This document shows positions 15,917-24,511 of a stretch of 39,169 nucleotides of DNA, piece by piece (position 1 is the first letter of the stretch; every line of letters starts with the position of its first letter). The stretch lies in contig NZ_JABBVZ010000034.1 in the NCBI RefSeq assembly GCF_012933365.1, forward strand, positions 1 through 39,169. Direction: 5' to 3'. The stretch is from Sulfobacillus harzensis (GTDB taxonomy: Bacteria; Bacillota; Sulfobacillia; Sulfobacillales; Sulfobacillaceae). Position numbers and translations under genes: made by a program. The notes under the pieces are model-generated. The model did not search any database. It had not been told where the DNA came from and saw nothing but the letters and a program-made list of their open reading frames with translations.

Positions 15917-16158
15917 CCGCAGCGACGGGAACGCCACCGCAATCAAGGCCGAAGCGCACCAGGCCCCCATTGACGCGAGAGCAGCTCTGGAGCTGGCACA
16001 TCCGCCGCAATCCCACGGACCCAAACGTCCTCCCGCGTTGGCTCGCGTGGGTGGAACAGGGATGCCACTGGGCGCCTATTCGGTCCGTCGATGGCAGACC
16101 CAAACCAGGATTCGCGGGTGGCGAACGGCCAGCTCCCGCCTACGCCACCCGCGAATAA
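15913..16158 (+). CDS. Small basic hypothetical protein (81 aa)
   Basis: The start at 15913 overlaps the preceding TGA (ATGA), so it is coupled to the 122-aa gene. The protein is basic and proline-rich (PPQSRPKRTRPPLTREQLW), with a tryptophan-rich middle (LPRWLAWVEQGCHW). No family is recognised. Its last codons form the right arm of a 14-bp inverted repeat ending on the stop codon, so the tail sequence may be shaped by that DNA structure. It could be a small DNA-binding or excision-type protein; this is a guess. Confidence 0.55.
   Translation: MTAATGTPPQSRPKRTRPPLTREQLWSWHIRRNPTDPNVLPRWLAWVEQGCHWAPIRSVDGRPKPGFAGGERPAPAYATRE
16110..16156. repeat. 14-bp perfect inverted repeat at the end of the 81-aa gene
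   Basis: ATTCGCGGGTGGCG (16110-16123) and its complement (16143-16156) flank a 19-nt loop. No T-run follows (AATAAGGG), so it is not a clear intrinsic terminator. It lies between the intact and the broken tyrosine recombinase genes. Confidence 0.7.
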
Positions 16159-16193
16159 TAAGGGTCAACCCGCAACACGGAGAACTGCCGACC

Positions 16194-17121
16194 ATGGTAC
16201 AAGCCTTGGACCCGGAAAGGGCACCGCCAATGCTGTTATCCCGAAGCCATCACCTACTACCTGAACGACCTGACCGTGCGCCGCGGTCCTTATACGGTGC
16301 GCAATCAAACCGGCTGCTTGCAGACCTTCCAAACCTTTTTAAGTAGCCAACACCCAGAGGCCTCCACGTGGACGGTCGAAGACGCGCTGACCCTGTCCCA
16401 GTGCCGGGCCTTTATGGCGACCTTGGCGAAACGCGGCCTCCGCCCCAAGACCTTGAAGGGGTATGTCATTGCGTTGCGTGGATTGATTCGCTTTCTCCAC
16501 GACGAGGAGGTCTTGCCCGATGACTGGAGCATGAAGCTGCAAGGGCCCCGGGTGACGGAACGTCGGGCGGACCCGCTCACGCAGGAGGAGGCAACACTTC
16601 TTAAACGCCATACCCGGCTTAACCCCGGCGCAACTCCGCGACCGCTTGTTTTTCCAACTGCTGTTGGATACCGGCTTGCGGCTCAGCGAGATCATCTCGC
16701 TGGCCCTGCCGGACATCCGCTTGGACCAGCAGCTCCTCATGATCCGCCATGGCAAGAAGGACAAGGACCGGACGATTCCATTGACGGAGGTCCGGTCCCA
16801 GCAACTACAAGCCTATATTAAGGAGGTACGCCCGGCCTTTGTGCAGCCGACCTCACCCCCGAATCTGTTCTTGTCCGAGCTTGGGCGTCCGCTCCATCCC
16901 TGCACCATCCGGGACAAGGTCCGGCTGTATGCGCGCCGGGCGGGCATTCAACGCCGGGTGTATCCCCACATGTTCCGCGCCACCTTTGCCACCCGGTTGG
17001 ACTTGGCGCAGGTGAACCTCACCGTGAAGGACTCATGGGTCACGCGAATATCCAGACCACGGCCCGGTATGTGGGCATTGCCGGGAAAGAGATGCGGGCG
17101 GCGATTGAGAAACTCAGCTGA
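16194..17121 (+). pseudogene. Frameshifted XerC/XerD-like tyrosine recombinase
   Basis: The recombinase can be followed in pieces across frames: an N-terminal start (MVQALDPERAPPMLL), a core-binding part (EAITYYLNDLTVRRGPYTVR), then TGLRLSE with the catalytic Arg, RHGKKDKDR, HMFR and finally LMGHANIQTTARYVGIAGKE to the TGA at 17119. Frame changes are needed near 16235, near 16605-16640 and near 17025. It is similar to the integrase at 14565 (shared ERRADPL segment and the same motif order), so it is a decayed paralogue or an older integrase of a nested element. It is not expected to give an active enzyme. Confidence 0.85.
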
Positions 17122-17130
17122 GCGCAAAAC

Positions 17131-17156
17131 GCGAGAACCGCCCCGAAGGGCGGTTC
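17131..17156 (-). terminator. Terminator of the second Ig-repeat ORF (possibly bidirectional)
   Basis: A 9-bp stem GAACCGCCC/GGGCGGTTC (17135-17143 with 17148-17156, loop CGAA) is followed on the minus strand by CTCGCGTTTT. Bases 17131-17154 are identical to 284-307 behind the first Ig-repeat ORF. The pseudogene on the other strand ends 10 bp before it. Confidence 0.75.
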
Positions 17157-17174
17157 CACACATGCGGTTCTTCG

Positions 17175-20100
17175 TTAACCAGTCACTGTCACGCTCAGTG
17201 TCGCGGCAGAAGCCGTGTTCTGAGTCAGGGTTACGGTGTTGGTGTTACTCCCAGTTCCCTGGGCGACTGTCCAACCCGACACGCTTCCGCTCAGCGCAGA
17301 AACGATGTCCCCCGCGACCGTGGCGGCCGAGTCACCGGCAGTCACATTGACAGTTTTAGTAGCCAACGTGTTACTACCGGACTTCACCGTTACTGTTAGC
17401 GAACCCGTAGCGGTCGCACCAGAATTGACCGTCAAGGTGTACACCCCATCGGTCCCAGAAACGGCTGCAACGCCCGTGGTCGTTAATGTCGGCGTCAAAG
17501 TAAGTCCGTCAGCCGACGCACCACTTGACGTCACACTCGGTTGGGTGTTGGACGCTGTCTTTTGAGTCAACGTCACGTCGGACCCGCTCGAAGCAACACT
17601 GTACTTGCCGGCAACAGTGCTATTACTGCTAAGTGCCGACGCGATGTCCGCAGCCGCCGTCGAATCCGACTCTCCACTGGCTGACGGTGTCACCGAGACG
17701 TTTGTCCCGTCCACAGTTACCGTGTAAGCGGTGGTCCCAGACTCAGTGCCCGTAACCGCAATGGTCTCCACAGCTGGTGTACCCGACACCGCAGCCACTC
17801 CGTCAGTAGTCATAGACCCAGATGCACTAACGCCCGACGACGTCGGCGCGCCGTTAATGGCGAAGTTCGAGATGGCACCGTTCGACGCGCTATAGCCCGT
17901 CGTTACCGCACCAGCGGCCAAGCTCACCGTGGCGCCAACCGGCAGGGCCGAACCCAACGTCAACGTAACCGTTTGCCCGTTCACCGAGTCCTTGGTGACC
18001 GTGTCACCCGAGACCGTGAAGTCGGCAGTAGTGGCACTCTTGATGGCGCTGTCAAACGTCAGCGACACCGAGGAACCAGAACCGGTTGCGGATTCCAACG
18101 CCGGAGTCAACGAGCTCAGAAGCGGCTCCGTCGGAACGGTCGCGTTGCCACTAGTCGCGCCATCAACCCACACTTGGACGGCCCCTTGGTTGGCACCGAT
18201 GGTGATGTTCGAGACATCCGAACCGCCCGCACTGGTCCGGATACCGGTTGCACCGGTCACGCCAATGGCTGCCAAGACCTGCTGCGCCGTTAGACCCACG
18301 GGAGCGTTGTTCGGCACAACGTTTCCACCGGCATCGGTCGTCTCGATCGTGAACGGTCCGACCACACCCGACGTGCTGAAGGTGTAAGCGGTGTTCAGTT
18401 CACCGGCCGGGTTCAACGTGCTGATCTGCGTCGGGGTCGTACCACCCGTCACGCCGATGGTTGTCGTCACACTCGGGGCGGAGGGGTTCGACAGGTCGGT
18501 AATGGTCAAGGTCGCAGAACCCGCTTCCTCGGCTCTAATCGTCGGCAGAGCGCCCCCGGCCGTAAACGTGGCGGCCCCGTTGGTGGCTCCCGTGATGCTC
18601 AGCACATTGCTGTTGCTGGTGCTGACTTGCAAGGTGTCACCCGCGTTCGCCACTTCGCCGATGGAGTTCAACGCGTAGGCGTACACATCCGCCACACCCA
18701 TCGTTCCCGCTAACGTCTGACCCGAAGTAATGCTTGTGGGCAACGACAGGTTGTCGGCCGCCGTCGGGTAGTTCCCAGCCGTCGCTCCGGCCAAGCTGTT
18801 CAAGCCAATTGCGCTTGCGTAGGTACCGGCCTGGACCACCGTGTTCGTTTCCTCGGCCGCCGTGGCCTGGCTGTTGTACGACGCATCCAACTTGAATGTG
18901 CCCGACGCCCCGCTCGGCACCGACACGGTCACACTCGCGACACCCGAGGCGTTGGTGTCGACCACGTACGGGTTGCTGCCAGCCCAGTAGCTGCCCCCAT
19001 CGATGGTCGCTCCGGCGCCATTTCCGTTGAAGTAGAAGTCGACCGGTACGTTGGCCTGGCTGACGGGGTTGCCCGCCGCATCCGCCAACTGGACGGAGTA
19101 GGTAATGGTCTTGCCAGCTTCCACGCTTTGCGAAGCCTCGGCATTGGTGAACTGCACCTGCGTGGCGGACCCTACCTGGAAGGCATAGGCGGCCGTCTCA
19201 CTGGTGTTGGTGGTCGTGTCGTCAACCGTGATGGTTGCCGGGCTGCTCATCGCGCTGGTGTTGAACACCGCGAATTGGGCCTGACCTGTAGTGGCCGAGG
19301 TCTGCAAGGCACCACCCGTAATTTGGTTCCCTACACCATTGGCCGCCGAATAGTTGTAGTAGTACAACGCCTCCGTGCCGCCGTTGGCCGTGGTGCTGTC
19401 CGACAACGTCAGGTTGTCCTGAGCCGCGACGGGAATCCCATTGGCGTCCACGGTCTGCGCGGTGTACACCGTGTAGGTGGTGCCCGCCGGCAACGTGGTG
19501 CCGTCGACAACCATGCTGGAACTCAACGTCTCTTGTTGGCTGGTCAGCTTGAACGCCGAAGCCGGGGTGGTTTCGACACTGCCAATGCTAATGGGCATGG
19601 AGGTCAACCCGGCCGCCGAGGCCGACACCTGAATGGTGCCCGACACGCCCTGCACCGAGTACACCGGCAACGTGTAGTTCGAGCCCGGCGTGACGTACCG
19701 GCTCAGCGTTGTCTCACTGCTGCCATCCACGAATGATCCGGGTCCGGTGATCGTAAACGTGACATAGACCGGCGAGCCAGTGGTCATCGCCTGGTCGGCC
19801 TGGTCGTTGATACTAACCGACACCGGGTCTTCCGTCGCACTGTTGTTGCTGACGTTCGCCAACGTGGGCGTCAGGCTAATACTGGTTGCGCTGGGTGTAC
19901 CATACGACAGGTCGGTGTTGCCATAGGCAATGGGCGAAACCGCTGCGCCTGTACCGTTCGCTCCCGACATGAGCTCCGCCGAGTTAATCGTTTCCGTGGT
20001 GTTCGGGTTGTTGGCGGGAGCGTCCAAGGTAGCCGTTCCCACACCATTGGTGAAGTTGACCCACACCCAGTCGTTGGTGCCGTTTGGCGTCCCATTGGTC

Positions 20101-20291
20101 CATGTACCGCCTGCGGTCGGAATGATAACCTTGGCCGAACCATTGAAGTTCGCCACCGTATTGCCGTTGGCGTCCACAACCGTCGCTGTAATGGTGTCGG
20201 TGGCCTGCCCGTCCGCAACCAACGAGGAAGACGCCGCGCTCAGCTTAACCGTAGCCGGGGCGCCTGCCTTGACGGTGAGATCCATTAGCAA
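17175..20291 (-). CDS. Ig-repeat surface (S-layer/adhesin-like) protein without signal peptide
   Basis: A 1038-aa Ser/Thr/Ala-rich protein of Ig-like modules, paralogous to the ORF at 328-3294. It opens MLMDLTVKAGAPATVKLSAA, from a TTG, with an ATG two codons later that overlaps a preceding TAA in another frame (TAATG). An in-frame TAG stands just upstream, so no signal peptide can be added. The middle shares long blocks with the paralogue. The C-terminal part differs: it has two divergent copies of a module with the TLTQ(N/K)TAS ending (last copy residues 950-1038) where the paralogue has a flagellin-IN-like module. It probably derives from a secreted surface protein. It may be a 5'-deleted copy, a cassette for recombination, or exported by an unknown route. 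Confidence 0.7.
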   Translation of the reverse strand: MLMDLTVKAGAPATVKLSAASSSLVADGQATDTITATVVDANGNTVANFNGSAKVIIPTAGGTWTNGTPNGTNDWVWVNFTNGVGTATLDAPANNPNTTETINSAELMSGANGTGAAVSPIAYGNTDLSYGTPSATSISLTPTLANVSNNSATEDPVSVSINDQADQAMTTGSPVYVTFTITGPGSFVDGSSETTLSRYVTPGSNYTLPVYSVQGVSGTIQVSASAAGLTSMPISIGSVETTPASAFKLTSQQETLSSSMVVDGTTLPAGTTYTVYTAQTVDANGIPVAAQDNLTLSDSTTANGGTEALYYYNYSAANGVGNQITGGALQTSATTGQAQFAVFNTSAMSSPATITVDDTTTNTSETAAYAFQVGSATQVQFTNAEASQSVEAGKTITYSVQLADAAGNPVSQANVPVDFYFNGNGAGATIDGGSYWAGSNPYVVDTNASGVASVTVSVPSGASGTFKLDASYNSQATAAEETNTVVQAGTYASAIGLNSLAGATAGNYPTAADNLSLPTSITSGQTLAGTMGVADVYAYALNSIGEVANAGDTLQVSTSNSNVLSITGATNGAATFTAGGALPTIRAEEAGSATLTITDLSNPSAPSVTTTIGVTGGTTPTQISTLNPAGELNTAYTFSTSGVVGPFTIETTDAGGNVVPNNAPVGLTAQQVLAAIGVTGATGIRTSAGGSDVSNITIGANQGAVQVWVDGATSGNATVPTEPLLSSLTPALESATGSGSSVSLTFDSAIKSATTADFTVSGDTVTKDSVNGQTVTLTLGSALPVGATVSLAAGAVTTGYSASNGAISNFAINGAPTSSGVSASGSMTTDGVAAVSGTPAVETIAVTGTESGTTAYTVTVDGTNVSVTPSASGESDSTAAADIASALSSNSTVAGKYSVASSGSDVTLTQKTASNTQPSVTSSGASADGLTLTPTLTTTGVAAVSGTDGVYTLTVNSGATATGSLTVTVKSGSNTLATKTVNVTAGDSAATVAGDIVSALSGSVSGWTVAQGTGSNTNTVTLTQNTASAATLSVTVTG

Positions 20292-20393
20292 ATATTTTTC
20301 ACCGCGCTAATCGTCTCCAATTCCTTATCTTATAAGGCTTTTGGCCGTTTCATGATTGCTTTGGGGAGAAAAATTTTTTGTCGACAAAGCTCA

Positions 20394-20421
20394 AAGGGGC
20401 TGCCCCAATATGGAGCAGCCC
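20394..20421 (-). terminator. Terminator of the 567-aa secreted protein gene
   Basis: GGGCTGC (20397-20403) pairs with GCAGCCC (20415-20421). On the minus strand the stem is followed by a short CCTTTGAGCTTTG tract, so the T-run is weak. It sits 9 bp after the stop codon at 20431. Confidence 0.6.
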
Positions 20422-20430
20422 TTAGTCCCG

Positions 20431-22134
20431 CTATCCCTTAACGGTAATGACGAACGGTGTCGAGGGTTTCCATAGACCATCTTGGTCTGAAACCACAATG
20501 GTGTATTTGCCAGGGGAGACATCGACCGCTTGAAGAGCAACCGTCTGGGAGACGGCATAGAAGTCATTGGCCCCCGGTGCTACAGGAAAGCTTACCGGCC
20601 CGGTATACGGTGCCCCGTCCAACGTAAAGCCTTGGGCAGGATTGCCGTTCGCATCGGTAATGCTCACCACATAGGCGCTATTATCCAGACTAGCGGGATC
20701 CGGAAGACCACCGCTCTTCGTCACCTGCGTGAGGGTGAGCGTCGCAGTTTGACCATTGCTGAGGATGGCTGGCAAGGCGGACACCCCCATTCGATACGGC
20801 TGGCCACCCAACACTGCCGGCAGTGACGTGGAGACCGTTTTAAATCCCGAACCAGAAAGCCTTAACGTTACCTTCCCAGTCTCGGCTGCGATGGAGTAGA
20901 TGGTGAGTGGCGTCGGTCCTGCCCCACCCGTGTATGTCACTGTGTTAGGCCCCTGTCCGAATCCTTCAAATTGGGCGGGTCCCTGAATGGTCGCAGCGAG
21001 CGTGTAGGTCCCCGACAACATCGGCTCGCCCACTTGGTCCACCACGGAAACCTGATAGTCGGCCTCGTTGGCGCTTTCATTGGCGATAAGATAGGTGTCG
21101 AGCGCCGTGAGTTTGATGGCGGCGGCTTTTTGGGCTTCCGTCGCAATGGTGGCCTTGCCGGAAAGTGATGGCCCATGGGGATCTTCCGCGGCGGACGCCT
21201 CAAGAGCATCCGCCGCAACAGCGCTCCCGGCTTGCAGTGTCATGTTCGCCATCCCGTTCTTAAAGGCGAGGGGAAGGCTCATTCCTTGATAGAGAGAAGA
21301 GAGCGCGCGTGGAGAAGGCCCCCAAGCCGAAACGGCACCTGCCGCGGTTGTGTCAGTCAGAGTCCCGGTCCCATTGAAGTTGGAGACGACGTCTCCCTCC
21401 GCATCGACCACAGCCATGGCCAGTGTTTCCGTTTCCGTCCCATCTGCTACCCATTGGTGCTGCCCCTGGTGAAAGCGAATGCCCACCGCGGGTCCGTAAA
21501 CATCAAATGCCACCGGCCGGCTTTGCACCGCCGGACCGCCGGGCGTCTTCACATCAACCCACGCCCGATAGACGCCCGGCATGGACCATGCGTGGGCGAA
21601 ATCCGCCGCCTTCTGAAACGGCGTGGTTATAATGGCGCTCTGGGGAGTTTTGATGTGGAATTGATAGAGTGGATGAGCAATATGACTGTCGCTCGCCGCA
21701 AGCTTCACTGTCGTTCCCTTAGCCGCACTGTCGACACTCGGCGATAATGAGACACTGCCGCCGACATAGACGACTTGCGGTGCGGAATACTGGGTTTCCT
21801 TCCATAGATGTTTCCAGAGAGCTTGGCGGGGCATGATTCGCACTTGGAGCGTATAAGTTCCGGGTCTGGAGAATCTAACCGAAAACCGGCTAGCCGGCCC
21901 CATGTGGTACAGGGCTTGCCAATGCCCATTTGGTGCTTTCATCCAAAGCGCGTCGTCTTCCGGTCCCTTCAAGCCCTGCTCCCCGGCGTTTATGGTCACA
22001 ACCTGTCGAACCCGAACGTTCGTACTGGAGAGATGAAACCAAACCGTTGGCCTGGCTTGCGCCTCTGCCATGTTAGGAAGCAGGGACAACAAAACCCAGG
22101 GCACACCCATCGCGGCCCCTTTCCATCCGCGCAT
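20431..22134 (-). CDS. Secreted Ig-like domain protein (567 aa)
   Basis: AGGAGG stands 10 bp before the ATG. The first 26 residues (MRGWKGAAMGVPWVLLSLLP then NMAEAQA) form a signal peptide with a likely cut after AQA. Beta-rich, Ig-like repeats follow. The segment VADGTETETLAMAVVDAEGD followed by VVSNFNGTGTLTD matches the VADGQATDTITATVVDANGN start of the neighbouring 1038-aa ORF. The later IQGPAQF...LTIYSIAAETGKVTLRLSGSG region matches that ORF's ITGPGSF...LPVYSV domain. It is therefore a shorter, export-competent member of the same family, probably part of the cell envelope. No wall-anchor motif or SLH domain is seen. It is the only one of the three family members here with an intact 5' end. 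Confidence 0.75.
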   Translation of the reverse strand: MRGWKGAAMGVPWVLLSLLPNMAEAQARPTVWFHLSSTNVRVRQVVTINAGEQGLKGPEDDALWMKAPNGHWQALYHMGPASRFSVRFSRPGTYTLQVRIMPRQALWKHLWKETQYSAPQVVYVGGSVSLSPSVDSAAKGTTVKLAASDSHIAHPLYQFHIKTPQSAIITTPFQKAADFAHAWSMPGVYRAWVDVKTPGGPAVQSRPVAFDVYGPAVGIRFHQGQHQWVADGTETETLAMAVVDAEGDVVSNFNGTGTLTDTTAAGAVSAWGPSPRALSSLYQGMSLPLAFKNGMANMTLQAGSAVAADALEASAAEDPHGPSLSGKATIATEAQKAAAIKLTALDTYLIANESANEADYQVSVVDQVGEPMLSGTYTLAATIQGPAQFEGFGQGPNTVTYTGGAGPTPLTIYSIAAETGKVTLRLSGSGFKTVSTSLPAVLGGQPYRMGVSALPAILSNGQTATLTLTQVTKSGGLPDPASLDNSAYVVSITDANGNPAQGFTLDGAPYTGPVSFPVAPGANDFYAVSQTVALQAVDVSPGKYTIVVSDQDGLWKPSTPFVITVKG

Positions 22135-22209
22135 TTATTTGCGCCTCCTTAGGACTTTCTATTCAACACCTCATTTGCGTTGATACGGGATGTCTATTCA
22201 TGAGTAGGC

Positions 22210-22240
22210 CGACACCATTCGACACCACCCATCGGTCGAT
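22210..22240. promoter_or_regulatory. Possible regulatory repeats upstream of the 567-aa gene
   Basis: CGACACCA occurs twice with a 10-bp period (22210-22217, 22220-22227), followed by the palindrome ATCGGTCGAT (22231-22240). The block lies about 75-105 bp before the ATG at 22134. No clear -35/-10 pair was identified. The rest of the 22135-22283 gap contains nothing else recognisable. Confidence 0.3.
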
Positions 22241-22283
22241 TTCGTGAAATATTCGGAAAGTCCTTCTTTTTAATGAAGGGGTT

Positions 22284-23219
22284 TTAGCGGGAGGCTTCGA
22301 TTCCTAGTGCCGTTCGATAGAGGTTGTCTAGCATTTCGGCGCTCTTTTTCCAGGAGTTGTTTTGGGCGTGTTGCAACCCCTGCTCTACGATTTGGCGTAA
22401 ACGATCGGGCTCGGTGGTTAGCCGTTGGATGGCCGCCGCGGCTTCCGCCCAGTTTGAAGCAGGCAGCGCCGCATCGGGTCCCACGACGGGACAGCCTTCG
22501 GCTTCGGCCAGCAACTGGTACCAGGAAGACCGGGGATTCCGGGACACGGTGACAAACGCCAGCGCATCGGCCAGCTGTGCTCTGGTTTGATCCTCATCTC
22601 CCTGTGTCAACGGTTCAAGAGACAGTTCATCCACCCCCGCCTGCATGAGGGCGTCCTGAAGTAGCTGCTGATGGGGTTTCTCCACCACCAGCCTGGGTTC
22701 CTTGGAAAACCGAATCGCTTCGTTGGGGGCCTTGACCCCTGGAGGCACGACGATGATGCGGTCTTGCGGCACCCCGCCGGTCACTAAGCTTTCCTTCACG
22801 GCTTCCGATACGGCCACCACCCAGTGGGATCGGGAAAGCGCCCGTCGTGCCATCGTCCGCCGATAGGCAGAGGGTGCGACGTCCGGGACCTCAAACAGCA
22901 GGGCAATACTCGGTCGGCGGATAAACCAGGGAAGCGACGCCCCTTGCACCACGGCAGCTCCGTGGACGGCCTGGGGAAACGCCATCTGCTCCCACGTGAA
23001 GAAATTCGGGGTAATCAACAGATCAACGGGATGGATAAAGCGCATGCGGCGCAGCATCTCGGGGTCGGCTGTCAGGTCGCCGAATACATGGATGACGTAG
23101 GGTCTGGACATGAAGCCAAGTTCCGTCAGCAAGCGATTCAGGTACTCGCCCTCAAATCCCCGCTCGGCCTGCAGCGCTAGCCGTCCATCCACCGCGATGA
23201 CGGGTTTCTCGTCGTCCAT
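22284..23219 (-). CDS. Glycosyltransferase, GT4-like (group 1)
   Basis: A 311-aa protein with the two-domain layout of GT-B glycosyltransferases. The N-terminal part (VIAVDGRLALQAERGFEGEYLNRLL in outline) is the acceptor side. HWVVAVSEAVKESLV and PQDRIIVVPPGV are typical GT4 signatures at the domain junction. The C-terminal AFVTVSRNPRSSWYQLLAEAEGCPVVG matches the donor-binding E-x7-E region. The protein is shorter than usual for the family. The start at 23219 is chosen for the strong GGAGGAGGGGG upstream; a more distant start at 23252 would bury that site. It probably glycosylates envelope material, and its nearness to surface-protein genes suggests glycoprotein or polysaccharide synthesis (inference). 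Confidence 0.75.
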   Translation of the reverse strand: MDDEKPVIAVDGRLALQAERGFEGEYLNRLLTELGFMSRPYVIHVFGDLTADPEMLRRMRFIHPVDLLITPNFFTWEQMAFPQAVHGAAVVQGASLPWFIRRPSIALLFEVPDVAPSAYRRTMARRALSRSHWVVAVSEAVKESLVTGGVPQDRIIVVPPGVKAPNEAIRFSKEPRLVVEKPHQQLLQDALMQAGVDELSLEPLTQGDEDQTRAQLADALAFVTVSRNPRSSWYQLLAEAEGCPVVGPDAALPASNWAEAAAAIQRLTTEPDRLRQIVEQGLQHAQNNSWKKSAEMLDNLYRTALGIEASR

Positions 23220-23286
23220 GGTGTTCCCCCTCCTCCGTCTGAAGCCTTTCAAATTCTACCCAATCCGCATCGGAGAGAAAAGCGGC

Positions 23287-23451
23287 AGGCCCGGTGAAAG
23301 GGCCTTGCAACCCGAAGGCTCGGTTCTTAATCCCATTGCATATCCGGCGAAGGATGTGGTCCACCGAGCCCGTAGGAGACAGTGCTTGGTCGCGTGGCTG
23401 GAATGAGGGCCACTTTGAGTCCAGGTATTCGGTGGCCTCCGAATCCGGACT
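23287..23451 (-). ncRNA. Candidate structured RNA leader upstream of the glycosyltransferase gene
   Basis: The 419-bp gap before the glycosyltransferase contains several stems that could fold on the minus-strand transcript. These are AGTCC+ATTCGG with CCGAAT+GGACT (23418-23451), GGCTCGG/CCGAGCC (23317-23323 with 23364-23370) enclosing ATCC/GGAT (23342-23355), and AGGCCC/GGGCCT (23287-23305), the last followed by a CTTTTCTC tract like an attenuator. No known riboswitch or T-box consensus was recognised. It may be a regulatory leader or only a chance cluster of hairpins. The rest of the gap shows only the terminator at 23544-23568. Confidence 0.35.
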
Positions 23452-23543
23452 GGATTAATGAGTGCCAGAAAATCCCCAGGACGTCCCGAAGACAAAAACC
23501 GGCAACACCCCCATGTCCACCGTCTTTTTTCGAAACAACCAAA

Positions 23544-23568
23544 CAAAAAGGCCCCGTCTTGGGGGCCT
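23544..23568 (-). terminator. Terminator of the catabolic/transport operon
   Basis: AGGCCCC pairs with GGGGCCT (23549-23555 with 23562-23568); on the minus strand TTTTTGTTT follows. It lies about 70 bp after the end of the last permease gene (23639). Confidence 0.8.
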
Positions 23569-23638
23569 CTCCGTGCGCGCTTAATGAGGCTGTTTAACGG
23601 TTATGGACGACCGATGAGTTTCTTTGACGTGTCACGCC

Positions 23639-24499
23639 CTAGAGTTCCTGCAGGCCTTGGCCCACGACCGTAACCGAAAATACGCTCAGCGCAATCGCCA
23701 AACTCGGCGCAAAGATGAGCCACGGGGCCTGGGAAAGATAGTTGACTTCGGAGCTGACCATAAATCCCCAGCTAGGGTTGGGCGGCTGAAGACCCAATCC
23801 CAGGTAGGCCAGCGAGGCCTCCACAATGACGGCATTGCCAATGCTCAAGGTAGCAAGTACCAGCGCCGGCTGAATAACCGACGGGAAAATGTGCCGCAAC
23901 AAGATGCGCCCATGCCCCGCGCCTGCCGCGCGGGCCGCCTCGACGAAGGTCAATTCCCGCACGGTGAGGACCTTGGACCGCACCACCCGGGCAAATTGCG
24001 GCGAAAACACCACAGCGATGGCAATGATGGCGTTTAGCAAGCCTTGGCCGAAAATAAAAGCCAGGGCCATGGCCAGCACCAGCGGAGGCAGCACCAACAC
24101 GGCGTCTATGATGCGCATCAGTACCTCGTCAATCACGGTTCCTTTGGCATATCCGGCCACCAGCCCGATAATCGTTCCCCCGATCAAGGCGGCCGCAATC
24201 GCACCCAAGCTCGCAAGAATAGAAGAGTTGGTGCCGTAGATAATTCGGCTGAGCACGTCGCGGCCCAATGAATCGGTGCCTAGCAGGTGATGCGCCGAGG
24301 GAGGCTTCAACGCCGCCGAGAAATTGGTGGCATTGGCCCCGTACGGCGCTATCCAGTGCGCCCCCAACCCACAGATGGCAATGATGACAATGATGGCCAG
24401 CCCAATGATGTTGCTCGGTCGCCGAAAGAACCGGCGAACCGAACGGGACCGCGCGCTGGCAGGCAAATCCGCGGCCTGATTCTCGAGAATGGCAGCCAA
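23639..24499 (-). CDS. ABC transporter permease, DppC/OppC type
   Basis: A 286-aa inner-membrane permease with an N-terminal helix (IIGLAIIVIIAICGLGAHW) and then the typical LLGTDSLGRDVLSRIIYG segment of DppC/OppC proteins. The EAA loop FVEAARAAGAGHGRILLRHIFP contacts an ATPase, and the protein ends with further helices. It pairs with the DppB-type permease encoded 12 bp upstream and with the binding protein before that. The family moves peptides, nickel or, in several lineages, oligosaccharides. Because of the GH4 and kinase genes in the operon, a glycoside or oligosaccharide is the more likely substrate here. No ATPase gene follows; the operon ends at the terminator. Confidence 0.92.
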   Translation of the reverse strand: MAAILENQAADLPASARSRSVRRFFRRPSNIIGLAIIVIIAICGLGAHWIAPYGANATNFSAALKPPSAHHLLGTDSLGRDVLSRIIYGTNSSILASLGAIAAALIGGTIIGLVAGYAKGTVIDEVLMRIIDAVLVLPPLVLAMALAFIFGQGLLNAIIAIAVVFSPQFARVVRSKVLTVRELTFVEAARAAGAGHGRILLRHIFPSVIQPALVLATLSIGNAVIVEASLAYLGLGLQPPNPSWGFMVSSEVNYLSQAPWLIFAPSLAIALSVFSVTVVGQGLQEL

Positions 24500-24511
24500 G
24501 CTCTTTCCCTC

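Noticed and set aside
23220..23460. T-box, SRP RNA or 6S RNA
   Set aside because: No T-box sequence, SRP-loop or 6S-like bubble consensus could be recognised; kept only as an unassigned RNA candidate.
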